64,000 nucleotides of DNA from Mesorhizobium shangrilense (GTDB taxonomy: Bacteria; Pseudomonadota; Alphaproteobacteria; Rhizobiales; Rhizobiaceae). The stretch is from NCBI RefSeq assembly GCF_028826155.1, contig NZ_JAQGPN010000001.1:2733501-2797500 (forward strand), given 5' to 3'. Made by a program: the position numbers and the translations under genes. How positions within the stretch are numbered: position 1 is the stretch's first letter; each line of letters opens with the position of its first letter. Below are positions 45,698 to 55,048 of this stretch, piece by piece. Under the pieces are notes generated by a model. It saw nothing but the letters and a program-made list of their open reading frames with translations. It made no database searches and was not told the origin of the DNA.

Positions 45698-45734
45698 ACG
45701 GCCGACCGCTGCCGCGCGGGGGCGGCCGTTTTTG
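45698..45734 (+). terminator. Intrinsic terminator of the beta-helix/Wzz/export operon
   Basis: ACGGCCG (45698-45704) and CGGCCGT (45723-45729) form the stem with GC-rich internal pairs, followed directly by a run of T. It lies 90 bases past the formyltransferase stop, within the 322-base gap to the next gene; nothing else is seen in that gap. Confidence 0.7.
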
Positions 45735-45930
45735 CGCGCTCTTGCAGATCCAGTCCCACCTGAACCCCGTCGTGGGTTTTTACTGACAGGTCCTGCGGCC
45801 CGCGCTTGTTTGCAGACTCCGCGATCTATTTCAGGATGCGTCTCGAGGCCGGGCGCGTGCTCCCTCTGAAACATCCACCTGCCGGAGGGGCCGGATCGGC
45901 CGCTCCCTGCAAAAGCAACGACGGCTGACG

Positions 45931-47976
45931 ATGGCGGATACGGATCTCGCAGCAACTGCGCGCTCGACCGGTGAGCGCTACGCCAAGTCCTGGTACAGGT
46001 CGGTGCGTTCGTGGATCGCGTCGGCGATAAAGTCGGCGATGCGCAACAGACGCCTGTTCGCCATCGACCTTGCGTTGAGCGCGCTCGCGCTCGTGCTCGC
46101 CAGCTGGCTCCGCGTCGGTTCGCAATTCTTCGTGGCAAAGCCCGAGGCAGCAAACGCCCTGCTCGTGTTCACGCTGGTTTTCGTCGCGATCTGCGCAGTC
46201 ACCTTTCCGGCTGCAGGTCTCTACAAGCGCAAATGGAAATACGCATCGATCGCAGACTACATCGTGCTCGTGCAAGCGATCCTCATCGCCTCGATGATGT
46301 TGACGACCTGCGTGTTCCTTTACTCCCGCTTCTCGTTCATCCCGCATTCCATCATCGCCATCGAACTCGTGCTGCTGACATCGATGCTGGCGGCCGTGAG
46401 ACTCGCATTCAGGCAGGAAGACCTGTGGACCCTGGCGCCGGCGGCGCTGCGCGCGGTGAGCGGCGTCAACGAGATGGTCCCGGTCCTGCTGGTCGGCCCC
46501 GGCCAGGAGGCGGACATCTACCTTCGTGCGCTTCAGCGCGACCCGACGTCGACGTACCGGCCGGTGGGCTTCCTCGACAGCTCGCCTTCGGAAACCGGCG
46601 CAATGCTCAGGGGCGTCCCGGTGCTCGGCACCACAGACGAATTCGAGCCAGTCATCGCAGAGCTCGACAGTCGTCGGCAGCGACCCCGCCATCTCATCTT
46701 CACGGCGCCGCTGTCCTCCTTCGGCGTCGCCACTGTGGAGCGGCTGATAGCCCAGGCGGATCGGATCGGCATCGCGGTCTCGCGCCTCAATCCTGCGACC
46801 GAACTACGCCACACGCGCGGCGCCAACGCCTTCGAACTGCGCCCGATCGAGCTCACCGACCTGCTCGAACGTCCGCAGGCGGCACTGGACGTGCAGGCCT
46901 TGCAGCGCTTCATCCGGAACCGACGCGTGCTCGTGACAGGCGCCGGCGGATCGATCGGCAGCGAACTGGCGCGGCAGATTGCGGCTCTGTCGCCGGCCCG
47001 CCTGGTCGTCGTCGACAATTGCGAGTTCAATCTCTATTCGGTCGATCTTGATCTGGCGGAAAAATACTCCGGTGTCGCGCGATCCGCGCATCTGTGCGAC
47101 GTGCGCGACAGGCGCCGGCTGGACAACGTGTTCGCCGAGCACAAGCCTGAGCTGGTGTTTCATGCCGCGGCCCTGAAGCATGTGCCGATGGTGGAGCTGA
47201 ACCCTTGCGAGGGCGTGCTCACCAATGTCTGCGGCACGATGAACGTGGCGGAAGCGGTGAAGCGCTGGGGCGCGCTCTGCATGGTGCAGATCTCCACCGA
47301 CAAGGTCGTCAACTCGCCAAACGTCATGGGCGCGACGAAGCGGCTTGCCGAACTGTATTGCCAGGCGCTGGACCTCGACTGCGCCGGCAAGCCTGGCGCC
47401 CCACGCTTCGTCACCGTCCGCTTCGGCAACGTGCTGGGCTCGAGCGGCTCGCTCGTCCCCCTCTTCAAGCGTCAGCTCGCGCGTGGCGGACCCCTGACCG
47501 TGACCCACCCGGAGATGAAGCGCTTCTTCATGACCATCCGCGAAGCGGTCGAGCTCACGCTGCAGGCCTCGGCCTACGCGCTGGAGAAGCAGTTGGGGAG
47601 CGGCGAGATCTTCGTGCTCGACATGGGGCAGCCGATCAAGATCATCGACATTGCCCGCCGCATGATCCGACTCGCCGGCTTCATCCCGGACAAGGACGTG
47701 AAGATCCAGATCATCGGTCGACGTCCGGGCGAGAAGCTGTTCGAGGAATTGTTCGACGAGAACGAAAAGCGCGTGGCGCCGCCGGTGCCGGGCGTCTTCG
47801 GGGCGGTCCCGACACCGGTGCCGCTGCCTGACCTCTGCGAAGCGTTCGGACGGCTGCACGACCTTGCCGTGGAGGGCAACGAGCCGGGCGTCTTCGAAAT
47901 CATGCGGCGTGTCATGCCGGGCTTCCGCCGGGCGGGGACGGCCGTCGCTCAGGCAGCCGATCAGCGCGAAGGCTAA
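45931..47976 (+). CDS. Membrane UDP-sugar 4,6-dehydratase/epimerase (CapD/WbpM/PglF family)
   Basis: A 681-residue protein with four N-terminal membrane helices (about 43-62, 72-95, 108-130 and 136-155), a first nucleotide-binding-like domain (VPVLLVGPGQEAD), and the catalytic SDR domain starting RRVLVTGAGGSIGSELARQ near residue 330. The catalytic segment is STDKVVNSPNVMGATKRLAE, with Met replacing the Tyr of the YxxxK motif, typical of this family. It makes UDP-4-keto-6-deoxy-GlcNAc-type sugars, precursors of 4-amino sugars that a formyltransferase could modify. No aminotransferase is present to complete such a path. No ribosome site is obvious. Confidence 0.9.
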   Translation: MADTDLAATARSTGERYAKSWYRSVRSWIASAIKSAMRNRRLFAIDLALSALALVLASWLRVGSQFFVAKPEAANALLVFTLVFVAICAVTFPAAGLYKRKWKYASIADYIVLVQAILIASMMLTTCVFLYSRFSFIPHSIIAIELVLLTSMLAAVRLAFRQEDLWTLAPAALRAVSGVNEMVPVLLVGPGQEADIYLRALQRDPTSTYRPVGFLDSSPSETGAMLRGVPVLGTTDEFEPVIAELDSRRQRPRHLIFTAPLSSFGVATVERLIAQADRIGIAVSRLNPATELRHTRGANAFELRPIELTDLLERPQAALDVQALQRFIRNRRVLVTGAGGSIGSELARQIAALSPARLVVVDNCEFNLYSVDLDLAEKYSGVARSAHLCDVRDRRRLDNVFAEHKPELVFHAAALKHVPMVELNPCEGVLTNVCGTMNVAEAVKRWGALCMVQISTDKVVNSPNVMGATKRLAELYCQALDLDCAGKPGAPRFVTVRFGNVLGSSGSLVPLFKRQLARGGPLTVTHPEMKRFFMTIREAVELTLQASAYALEKQLGSGEIFVLDMGQPIKIIDIARRMIRLAGFIPDKDVKIQIIGRRPGEKLFEELFDENEKRVAPPVPGVFGAVPTPVPLPDLCEAFGRLHDLAVEGNEPGVFEIMRRVMPGFRRAGTAVAQAADQREG

Positions 47977-48102
47977 GATTCGCATCAGGTGCGGCGATGC
48001 ACGGAGGCTCGCGACAACGCGCGGTTCCATGCGCCGAGCAACGACCACATGGAGCCATCGTCTCGGCGGACGATTCAGCATGGTCCAAGTCGGAAGGAAA
48101 AA
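47977..48102. other. Spacer before the tRNA gene; T run of the tRNA end
   Basis: Short gap. Five T residues (minus strand) follow the CCA of the tRNA, consistent with transcription stop near 48098-48102. No gene. Confidence 0.4.
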
Positions 48103-48179
<77 letters not shown>

Positions 48180-48567
48180 AACCGGGAAGAGCCCTATAGT
48201 CAGAGTGACGCCGGCGCAAGCCCGAATTCACTGCTTCCTCGAAGAATGCACCCGAACCGTGGAAACGGCGCCAACAAGCGCTGTGGAAAGACGATGAGAA
48301 TGGCCGCCGCAGCCCAGCTCGCGTCAGGAAAACCCCGGTTTCCGGAGAGCGATCTCACTTGCGACAATGAAGTCCGTGCAAAAATGCCCCGCCGGGGAAA
48401 CCGAAGACAATATTCCGAGATGGTTCGATCATCCCTGTCAGGCTCGAGACGCGGCACTATTTACTATCTTCGTATTCTGTGCGGCGTGCCGCTTCCGTAA
48501 AGTAATGTCGCGTGGAAGAATAGGTTATCAAAACCTTAATACTGACAGAGTTCGGGAGGTGTAGGTC
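48180..48567. promoter_or_regulatory. 388-base leader region of the coiled-coil gene
   Basis: No supported gene. The last 100 bases are A/T-richer than the surroundings and include AGGTT-N5-AACCT (48522-48536), a 5+5 inverted repeat located 31 bases upstream of the start. It probably holds the promoter for the coiled-coil gene on the plus strand and part of the tRNA promoter on the minus strand. Confidence 0.4.
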
Positions 48568-50055
48568 ATGGACTTCAGAGGCATGATCAAGCGTGGAAGG
48601 AGAATGGACAAGGCGTTCGAACAACTCCAGGCGGACATGGCTCACGCACTGGAGGAGGATATGGGCGATCTCGAAGCGCCCGAATTGCAGGAAGAAGAGC
48701 GCCCCAAGGACATTGTCAGCGCTGACGGCGCGGAAACTCCTCTTGCTGAAACGTCTTCCCAAGCCAGCGACGCCGAAGAAGAGCCGGCAGGCCAGAAGAT
48801 CGATACTGTGCAGAAGACGACCGCCCATACAAAGAACAGGCTGGAGGCGCTGCGCTCGTTCGAAGGTTTCTATGAGGGCGCGCAGGAGCGCCTGCGGGAA
48901 ATGAACTCAAGGCTGTCCGAAGTCACGACGCTGCACCATTCGGTCAGGCACGTCATCGACGTCCTCGATGCCGAAATCCATCGGGCCAACGATCTGGAGC
49001 TTTCCAACATCACGCTGCTGGCGGAGCATCGCAAGCTGTTCGATCAGTTCCAGGAATCGAGCAGCAAGCACCAGGATCGCGAAATCCTGCTCGAGCGCCT
49101 GCAGCAGCGCGAGGCCGGCCTGATCCAGGACAACGAAGCGCTTCGGGCGGCTCTCGCCACCGCCAAGCTGGAGGCGGTCGAGGCGGTAAACACGATCGCA
49201 CGCAACGCGACGGACCTTGCCGACCTCTCCAAATCGGTGTCGGCCAAGTCCGTGGATGTCGACCGACGCACCCAGGAGAACGAGGCGCTGCGTGAAAAGA
49301 ACATCAATCTGTCGATCGATCTCGACAAGGCGATGAAACGGGAAGCCGACACGCGGCACAAGTTTGAAGAACTGTCGAGAATCCACGCCAACGAGACGAC
49401 CAGGCATTCGGACCTGCTCGGCGCGCTGGCCAGAAGCGAAAAGGAGACGCTGCGGCTGCAGAAGGCGCTCGACGCCGCTCAGGCGAAGCAGTCGGAACTG
49501 GAGGAGCGCGCCCGCATCGTGGAGACCGATCGCGAGGCGGAGACGACACGCCACCTGACCGAGGTGCGAGGACTGCGCACCGAACTTCAGGGGGCTCAGG
49601 CGCGTCTGGAGGAAGTCCTGCACAAGAAGCACGAGATCGCCGGTGAGATCGGCCAGCTCAAGGTGCAACTCAGCGACCTGGCGGCCGAAAAGCAGGTCGC
49701 CGACGAGCGGGTGGCCGCGCTTGTCCAGGAGAACGAATCCTGCAAGGTCGATCTCCTGGCGGCGAACACCAGCCTTTCGGAGCTTTCGCTGCGCCAGACC
49801 TCGGAGCAGATTCAGCTCGATATGCGCATTCAGGAATGCGAGGACCTTCGGGCCGAGATCGCTGCTCTCAACGCCCAGATCAAGGAACTTCTGCCCTACG
49901 AGCGACTGCATCGGGTGACCGCGGCCAGACAGTTGACCACAGCTGGCCCGGCTGAATTCGCCGGCGTGGCGACGGACAAGGTCGTTCCGGCCAGCCGCCG
50001 GCCTACGGGAGCGGCCCGAAGCCGTCAGGCGAGAGCGATACGCCTGGTCGAGTGA
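48568..50055 (+). CDS. Long coiled-coil protein of unknown function
   Basis: A 495-residue cytosolic protein with no signal peptide or membrane helix. Residues 1-90 are acidic with a Ser/Glu-rich linker. From about 90 to 455 it is almost continuous heptad-type sequence with many Glu, Gln, Leu and Arg (for example LLERLQQREAGLIQDNEALRAAL). A basic Pro/Arg tail closes it. I recognise no domain; the build recalls SMC or tropomyosin-like scaffolds without ATPase heads. GGGAGG lies nine bases before the ATG. Its place between two polysaccharide modules suggests a scaffold or polar organiser for the export machinery; that is inference only. Confidence 0.75.
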   Translation: MDFRGMIKRGRRMDKAFEQLQADMAHALEEDMGDLEAPELQEEERPKDIVSADGAETPLAETSSQASDAEEEPAGQKIDTVQKTTAHTKNRLEALRSFEGFYEGAQERLREMNSRLSEVTTLHHSVRHVIDVLDAEIHRANDLELSNITLLAEHRKLFDQFQESSSKHQDREILLERLQQREAGLIQDNEALRAALATAKLEAVEAVNTIARNATDLADLSKSVSAKSVDVDRRTQENEALREKNINLSIDLDKAMKREADTRHKFEELSRIHANETTRHSDLLGALARSEKETLRLQKALDAAQAKQSELEERARIVETDREAETTRHLTEVRGLRTELQGAQARLEEVLHKKHEIAGEIGQLKVQLSDLAAEKQVADERVAALVQENESCKVDLLAANTSLSELSLRQTSEQIQLDMRIQECEDLRAEIAALNAQIKELLPYERLHRVTAARQLTTAGPAEFAGVATDKVVPASRRPTGAARSRQARAIRLVE

Positions 50056-50064
50056 TGGGGTCTC

Positions 50065-50085
50065 GCCCGGAGACTGAACCCGGGC
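50065..50085. terminator. Weak hairpin between convergent genes
   Basis: GCCCGG (50065-50070) and CCGGGC (50080-50085) pair between the stops of the coiled-coil gene and the convergent polymerase gene. No T run; low confidence. Confidence 0.3.
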
Positions 50086-50089
50086 CGCG

Positions 50090-51364
50090 TCAGGCTGCGT
50101 TGGTGCGGGCCGAGGCGTGCGCCTCCTGCGCGCCCCCGAATGGTGTGTGCGGTGCGAGGCGCTGGTGGCGCGCCTCAAGCGCGATCGCGGCCCAGACCAG
50201 GCCCAGCAAAAGGTAGAAGTGGCGCCAATGGTCCGTGTCGATGACGGTTCCAAGGCCGATGTGACCGAGGAAGACGACATAGGCGCAGAGGAGATAGGGC
50301 TGCCAGGGCCGGTTGCGAAAAAGGATGCGGAAGCCGGCGGCCGCGGTCCACACGATGAGGCCGAGATAGGAAACGAAGCCTAGCCAGCCGTAATCCATGA
50401 GGCTCTTCAGCCAGATGTTGTGGGTGTCCTCGCCAAAGATCTTGCCGAAGACGAGTGGGCCGATGCCCAGCGGATGCTCAAGCGCCATCTGGAAGCCGAT
50501 GTCGTAGCGGGCAAAGCGGCCGAGGCGGGCGCTGTCGTAATCCTGGACGAGCTGGGCGCGCGCGCTGAACAGGTCGGCGATGCTGGGGATCTGCAGCGCG
50601 ACAAGCAGGCCGATGACCAGTACGAAAACGGCAGCGATGCTCATTGCAACGATTCTCAGCCGCAGCGCGCCGCTGGATGTCTGGAGGAAGAGCGCCAGCA
50701 CCAGCAGCACCGAGGAGAGGGCGAACAGCCCCCAGGCGCCGCGCGAGAAGGAGAGGAAGATCCCGCCCGCGACGACGAGCAGCGGCAGCGCATAAAGGGG
50801 CATGCGCGCAGGAGCCTCGGTGAGCATGCGGTGGAGCAGGAAGACGCCGGGCAGCGCCAGGAAAGGCCCGAAGACGTTCGGATCCTCAAAAGCGCCGGCC
50901 GCGCGGTCGTAACGCGTGAACATCTCGGCGCCTGGGAACGCATGAAAATAACCGAGGATGCCGAGGGTTGCGGTGGGGAGCGCGGCCATCAACCAGGCGA
51001 TGAAGATGGAGCGGTAGAGGCGGTCGTCCGCCTCGACCACGGCGGCAATGAAGACGGCCGTGAAGGCGAGGAACAGAGAGACCGCCAGATAGAGCGGCGC
51101 GCCCGCCATGTTGGCCATCTGCGTCATCGAGATCATGCCGCCGATGTTGAAGGTCACCAGAAGGATGAGCAGCGGCAGGATGAAGCGCGAGATGCGCAGC
51201 CCGAAGAGCGACCAGACGGCGATCAGCCCCGCCATGTAGAGCTCGTAGGGGGCGGGTTCCCTGATGACGAAGCCCGACAGGAAGACGCCGAGCGACACGG
51301 CGCCCGTGGAGATGAGCGCGACCGACTTGGCGTTGATCGCCTCGCGGCTGAGCGGCTGCGCCAC
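50090..51364 (-). CDS. O-antigen ligase / Wzy-like polymerase, second copy
   Basis: A 424-residue multi-pass membrane protein with about ten to twelve helices. Family landmarks are RAAGAFEDPNVFGPFLALPGVFLL, LSFSRGAWGLFALSSVLL, and the large loop with RFARYDIGFQMALEHPLGIGP and EDTHNIWLKSLMDYGWLG (H-N motif of the O-antigen ligase family). It would polymerise or ligate lipid-linked repeats in the periplasmic leaflet. It starts five bases after the PGT stop with GTG at 51364; a GTG or other in-frame start up to 51436 would overlap the PGT gene. Confidence 0.85.
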   Translation of the reverse strand: MAQPLSREAINAKSVALISTGAVSLGVFLSGFVIREPAPYELYMAGLIAVWSLFGLRISRFILPLLILLVTFNIGGMISMTQMANMAGAPLYLAVSLFLAFTAVFIAAVVEADDRLYRSIFIAWLMAALPTATLGILGYFHAFPGAEMFTRYDRAAGAFEDPNVFGPFLALPGVFLLHRMLTEAPARMPLYALPLLVVAGGIFLSFSRGAWGLFALSSVLLVLALFLQTSSGALRLRIVAMSIAAVFVLVIGLLVALQIPSIADLFSARAQLVQDYDSARLGRFARYDIGFQMALEHPLGIGPLVFGKIFGEDTHNIWLKSLMDYGWLGFVSYLGLIVWTAAAGFRILFRNRPWQPYLLCAYVVFLGHIGLGTVIDTDHWRHFYLLLGLVWAAIALEARHQRLAPHTPFGGAQEAHASARTNAA

Positions 51365-51369
51365 GGCGC

Positions 51370-52911
51370 TCAATAGGCGTTTTCCGTGTTCAGCAGACGG
51401 ATCGGGGTCAGCAGCAGGATCTTCAGGTCGAACCACAGCGACCAGTTCTCTATGTAGTAGAGATCGTACTCCGTGCGCTTCTTGATCTTCTCGTCGCTGT
51501 CGATCTCGCCGCGCCAGCCGTTGATCTGGGCCCAGCCGGTGACGCCCGGCTTGACGCGATGACGCGCGAAGTAGCCGTCGACGACTTCGTGATAGAGCTT
51601 GTTGTGGGACTGTGCCGCTACTGCATGCGGCCGCGGCCCAACCAGGGAGAGGCTGCCAAACAGCGAGTTGAAAAATTGGGGCAGCTCGTCGATCGACGTC
51701 TTGCGGATGACGCGGCCTACACGCGTCACGCGCGGGTCGTTCTTGGTGACGGTGTTGCGGGCGGTCGGGTCCGACTTGTCCGCATACATGGAGCGGAACT
51801 TATAGACCTCGACGATCTCGTTGTTGAAGCCGTGCCGCCGCTGCTTGAAGAGGACCGGCCCCTTGCTGTCGAGTTTGATGGCGATCGCCGTCGCAAGCAT
51901 GATGGGGGAGAAGACCACGATGCCGATCAGGCTGAAGACGATATCGAAGGCCCGCTTGGCGACCGAATCCCAGTCGTTGATGGGCTTGTCGAAGATGTCC
52001 AGCAGCGGCACCGAGCCGATGTAGGAGTAGGAGCGGGGGCGGAAGCGCAGCTGGTTCGAATGCGCCGAGAGGCGGATGTCCACCGGCAGGACCCAAAGCT
52101 TCTTCAACAGTGACAGCACGCGCGCCTCTGCGGTCAGCGGCAACGACACGATCAGCATGTCGATATGCGCCACCCGCGCGAACTCGATGAGTTCGTTAAC
52201 GGTGCCGAGCTTCGGGTAGCCCGCGACAATGGGCGGCGAGCGTTTGTCGTCGCGGTCGTCGAAGATGCCGCAGATGCGGATGTCGTTGTATTCCTGCTGT
52301 TCGATCGAACGGATCAGCGTTTCGGCCGCCTTGCCGCCGCCGACGATCACGGCGCGCCGCTCCATGCGCCCATCGCGCGCCCAGCGACGGAAGAACCGCG
52401 CCATGACAAGCCGCAGGCCGAGCAGCAGCACGAAACCGCCGACATACCAGGCGCCGAACCAGAAGCGCGAATATTCGGCCGAGACCTTCAGGAAGAAGCC
52501 GGCGATCGCCAGCAGTGCGAACGCTGCCGTCCATACAACGAACAGCTTGCCGAGGTACCGAATCGGCCGCATCAGCGTCGATATCTCGTAGGCTTCCGTG
52601 ATTTCGAGCAGAATCACCGTGATCAGCGAGGCGCTCACCGTGATGCCAAGATAGTGCCACAACAGAGGCGACCGCAGGCCGACATAGGTCGCGCACAGGA
52701 TCAGTCCAGAGGCCAACAGCAGTGCAAACTCGACCAGCCGCAGCGTTCCGCTGGCCATAACGGGCGATAGGCTGTCCTGGCGGTATTGTGCCGCTATCTG
52801 CTCGGCGACGGGGTTGAGGCCGCCGGGCCGTCCTGGCTCGTCGCTGGCATCGCGGTAGGCGTGCACCGCGGCGCTGGAGAAGCAGTCCGCGGGATCAGTG
52901 TCTTTCATCAT
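51370..52911 (-). CDS. Undecaprenyl-phosphate glucose phosphotransferase (WcaJ-type, full length)
   Basis: A 513-residue initiating transferase. The N-terminal half has four membrane helices (about 54-75, 80-100, 116-135 and 148-168) and a CoA-binding-like Rossmann domain (RRAVIVGGGKAAETLI). The catalytic part begins KRAFDIVFSLIGIVVFSPIM (reentrant helix) and continues with LFKQRRHGFNNEIVEVYKFRSMY, TSIDELPQFFNSLFGSLSLVGPRPHA and PGVTGWAQINGWRGE. It adds glucose 1-phosphate (or galactose 1-phosphate) to undecaprenyl phosphate. ATG at 52908 is an alternative. It heads a two-gene unit with the Wzy-like gene. Confidence 0.92.
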   Translation of the reverse strand: MMKDTDPADCFSSAAVHAYRDASDEPGRPGGLNPVAEQIAAQYRQDSLSPVMASGTLRLVEFALLLASGLILCATYVGLRSPLLWHYLGITVSASLITVILLEITEAYEISTLMRPIRYLGKLFVVWTAAFALLAIAGFFLKVSAEYSRFWFGAWYVGGFVLLLGLRLVMARFFRRWARDGRMERRAVIVGGGKAAETLIRSIEQQEYNDIRICGIFDDRDDKRSPPIVAGYPKLGTVNELIEFARVAHIDMLIVSLPLTAEARVLSLLKKLWVLPVDIRLSAHSNQLRFRPRSYSYIGSVPLLDIFDKPINDWDSVAKRAFDIVFSLIGIVVFSPIMLATAIAIKLDSKGPVLFKQRRHGFNNEIVEVYKFRSMYADKSDPTARNTVTKNDPRVTRVGRVIRKTSIDELPQFFNSLFGSLSLVGPRPHAVAAQSHNKLYHEVVDGYFARHRVKPGVTGWAQINGWRGEIDSDEKIKKRTEYDLYYIENWSLWFDLKILLLTPIRLLNTENAY

Positions 52912-53062
52912 TCGGCCCCGTGATCCTGCCTTCGCCGATAGCAGAGACGGCCTAAGAAACCCTTGATGAGGACGGATGTGATTGAACGAGGGGTGAACTG
53001 ATAAAGGGCGTGGTCGCGGTGTTCGAGTGGCAACGGTCCTTTGCGGGGGATCAAATTTCGGC

Positions 53063-53629
53063 TCAGAATGATCTGGTGCGCAGCCGACCCTCGTAATCAC
53101 GTTTACCGAGCGGCACGCCCCGCGAGCGCAGGATGTTGTATGCGGTGACGGCGTGGAACTGGAAGTTGGGTAGCGAGAACGAGAGGAGGAAGGTCTCTGA
53201 CGTGAAGGCCAATGTCCGCGGAGCCCAGATCGAAATGGAGGCATTATCCTCGTCGAGCGGTCGAAAGAGGTCAATGTCCAGATTCTTGCCGGACCAGCTG
53301 TTGACCTCATCGGGGGTGAACGCCTTCAACGCTGCTACTGCCTGGCCGACCATGGCCCGCAGGTCGGCGAAAGGCATTGCGCCTACCGGAGGCGGTGGGG
53401 CGAACACGCCGGTCTTCACAGCCTCCAGCCCCCACACGGCATGATGCGTCAGGGCTTCGATCTGGAAATGAAAAGGCGCCATGTCGGGGAAGAGGCGGGC
53501 CTTCACGACTTCTTCCAGGTCGGTCCCGGTCTCGGCGCAGTGTCTGGTCGTTCGGTCGAGGAAGGCTCCGACAGCGCTCACGGTTTGGAGGAAAGTCGGC
53601 ACACTGAGGTCGTAGAGTGATATCCGCAT
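53063..53629 (-). CDS. DUF1993 domain protein
   Basis: A 188-residue cytosolic protein matching DUF1993: start ISLYDLSVPTFLQTVSAVGAFLDR, TDLEEVVKARLFPDMAPFHFQIE, then HAVWGLEA and the C-terminal LPNFQFHAVTAYNILRSRGVPLGKRDYEG. The family is a four-helix-bundle type distantly like DinB proteins, of unknown function. AGAGG precedes the ATG at 53629 at good spacing. It has no obvious link to the polysaccharide genes on either side. Confidence 0.85.
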   Translation of the reverse strand: MRISLYDLSVPTFLQTVSAVGAFLDRTTRHCAETGTDLEEVVKARLFPDMAPFHFQIEALTHHAVWGLEAVKTGVFAPPPPVGAMPFADLRAMVGQAVAALKAFTPDEVNSWSGKNLDIDLFRPLDEDNASISIWAPRTLAFTSETFLLSFSLPNFQFHAVTAYNILRSRGVPLGKRDYEGRLRTRSF

Positions 53630-53707
53630 TGCCTTCCTCTCTTGAGCAATCTGAATCATAGTGGGCATGTGGCAATGGCAAGGCAAGCGCACAGGCTGGC
53701 GGTCCGG

Positions 53708-53910
53708 GGCGCTCGACCATCTCGTCCCTGGAAACCCTGCTTCAGCAGACGCCTCTACCGCGAGCGCACCAGATGGACCGCTTCTTCTCCAGGCTGGAGC
53801 ACTTGCGCCGCGTCGCTACCCGCTATGACAAGCTCGCCGGCAACTTCCTCGCCATGATCCAACTCGCCTCAATGCGGCCGCGGCTCCGAACTCATGAGTC
53901 TGAGGCCTAG
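53708..53910 (+). pseudogene. IS5-type transposase C-terminal remnant with frameshift
   Basis: A fragment of the C-terminus of an IS5-family transposase. One frame reads PWKPCFSRRLYRER; after a one-base loss near 53770 the next frame reads MDRFFSRLEHLRRVATRYDKL then AGNFLAMIQLASM, ending in TAG at 53908-53910. RVATRYDKLA-x-NFLA is a hallmark of this transposase group. No N-terminal part, terminal repeats or target duplication is visible, so it is an old decayed insertion. It abuts the stop of the GT4 gene. Confidence 0.8.
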
Positions 53911-55034
53911 GTGGCGAGCGCTCCGCGATAGGCGCGCTCGACCTCGGCGGCCATCACGTCGACGCCGAAGCGGGCCTTGAGTTCCGGCAGGGAAGGCATG
54001 AGCCTGGAAAGGCTCTCCGGTTCGGATAGGGCGAGTGCGATCTTTCCGGCGAGTTCATGCGGATCCGGTTTCACGAGCGCTCCCGAGGCGACGCCAAAGA
54101 TCTCCGGAATGCCGCCGACGGCGGTCGCGATCATCGGCCTGCCGGCGCCGAGCGCCTCGAGCACGACGTAGGGCATGGCCTCCGCCCGGGACGGTACGAT
54201 CACCGTGCGCGCCAGCGCGAATGCCTCGCGCGCACGCATCGGTGGGCAAAAGGTCACGCGGTCAGCTAGCCCCAGTGCCTGAACCTGTTGCCGATATTGG
54301 GGCAGGGCGTCGCCGTCGCCCACCATCACCGCGCTCAGACGTTTGGCGAGGCGTATCTCGGCGTCGGCGAGCGCATCGATGAAGATGTCGGGTCCCTTCA
54401 GGTCGCGCATCATGCCGATGTAGAGAAGATCCGCCGCGTCCGGTGCGGGCGCGACGGGTTCGAACTCCTCCGGGCGCAGGCCGTTATAGACCAGGCTGTT
54501 GGGCACGGGAGGCTCGCCGACCTTCCTGCGATAGGCGTGGCGCTCGTAGTCGGACACGAAGAGCAGGTGGTCGGTGAAGCCCGCCATCAACCTTTCGATG
54601 CCGAAGAACAGCCTACCGGTGAGGGTGCCTTCATCGTAGTGGAGGCTGCCGCCGTGGGGCGAATAGAGGCGGGCTACGCGAAACCTGGATACCCGCAGGA
54701 GCGAGCCGAACAGACGCGCATAGGCGCCACCCTTGGCGCCGTGGCCGTGGATGATGTTCGGCTGCAATCCCTTGACGATTCCGTAGGTGCGCCAGGCCGA
54801 GGCGATGTCGCCGGGGCCAATATGGCGCTGCATGGGCGTGCGGTGCACGCCAAGCGAGAGCATGTCCTCCATGCCGTCGAAGAGCTTTTCCTCGTACGCT
54901 CCGCCGGTGGTCGAATCGCACACGATGCCGACTTGGTGGCCAGAGGCGACCTGAGCCTCTGTGAGGTCGCGGACGTGCCGGAATATGCCGCCTACGGGCG
55001 ACCGGAAGCAATGGACGATCCGCAACGACTCCAT
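53907..55034 (-). CDS. GT4-family glycosyltransferase, second copy
   Basis: A 375-residue GT-B enzyme. The N-terminus is RIVHCFRSPVGGIFRHVRDLTEAQ, then a long acceptor domain with HGHGAKGGAYARL. The C-terminal donor domain has DLLYIGMMRDLKGPDIFIDAL, AVMVGDGDALPQY, and VPSRAEAMPYVVLEALGAGRPMIAT, the EX7E-type donor site. It lies 14 bases downstream of wza on the same strand. The ribosome site is poor (AGGA touches the ATG), so expression may depend on coupling. Donor and acceptor unknown. Confidence 0.9.
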   Translation of the reverse strand: MESLRIVHCFRSPVGGIFRHVRDLTEAQVASGHQVGIVCDSTTGGAYEEKLFDGMEDMLSLGVHRTPMQRHIGPGDIASAWRTYGIVKGLQPNIIHGHGAKGGAYARLFGSLLRVSRFRVARLYSPHGGSLHYDEGTLTGRLFFGIERLMAGFTDHLLFVSDYERHAYRRKVGEPPVPNSLVYNGLRPEEFEPVAPAPDAADLLYIGMMRDLKGPDIFIDALADAEIRLAKRLSAVMVGDGDALPQYRQQVQALGLADRVTFCPPMRAREAFALARTVIVPSRAEAMPYVVLEALGAGRPMIATAVGGIPEIFGVASGALVKPDPHELAGKIALALSEPESLSRLMPSLPELKARFGVDVMAAEVERAYRGALAT

Positions 55035-55048
55035 TCCTGGCGGCGCCG

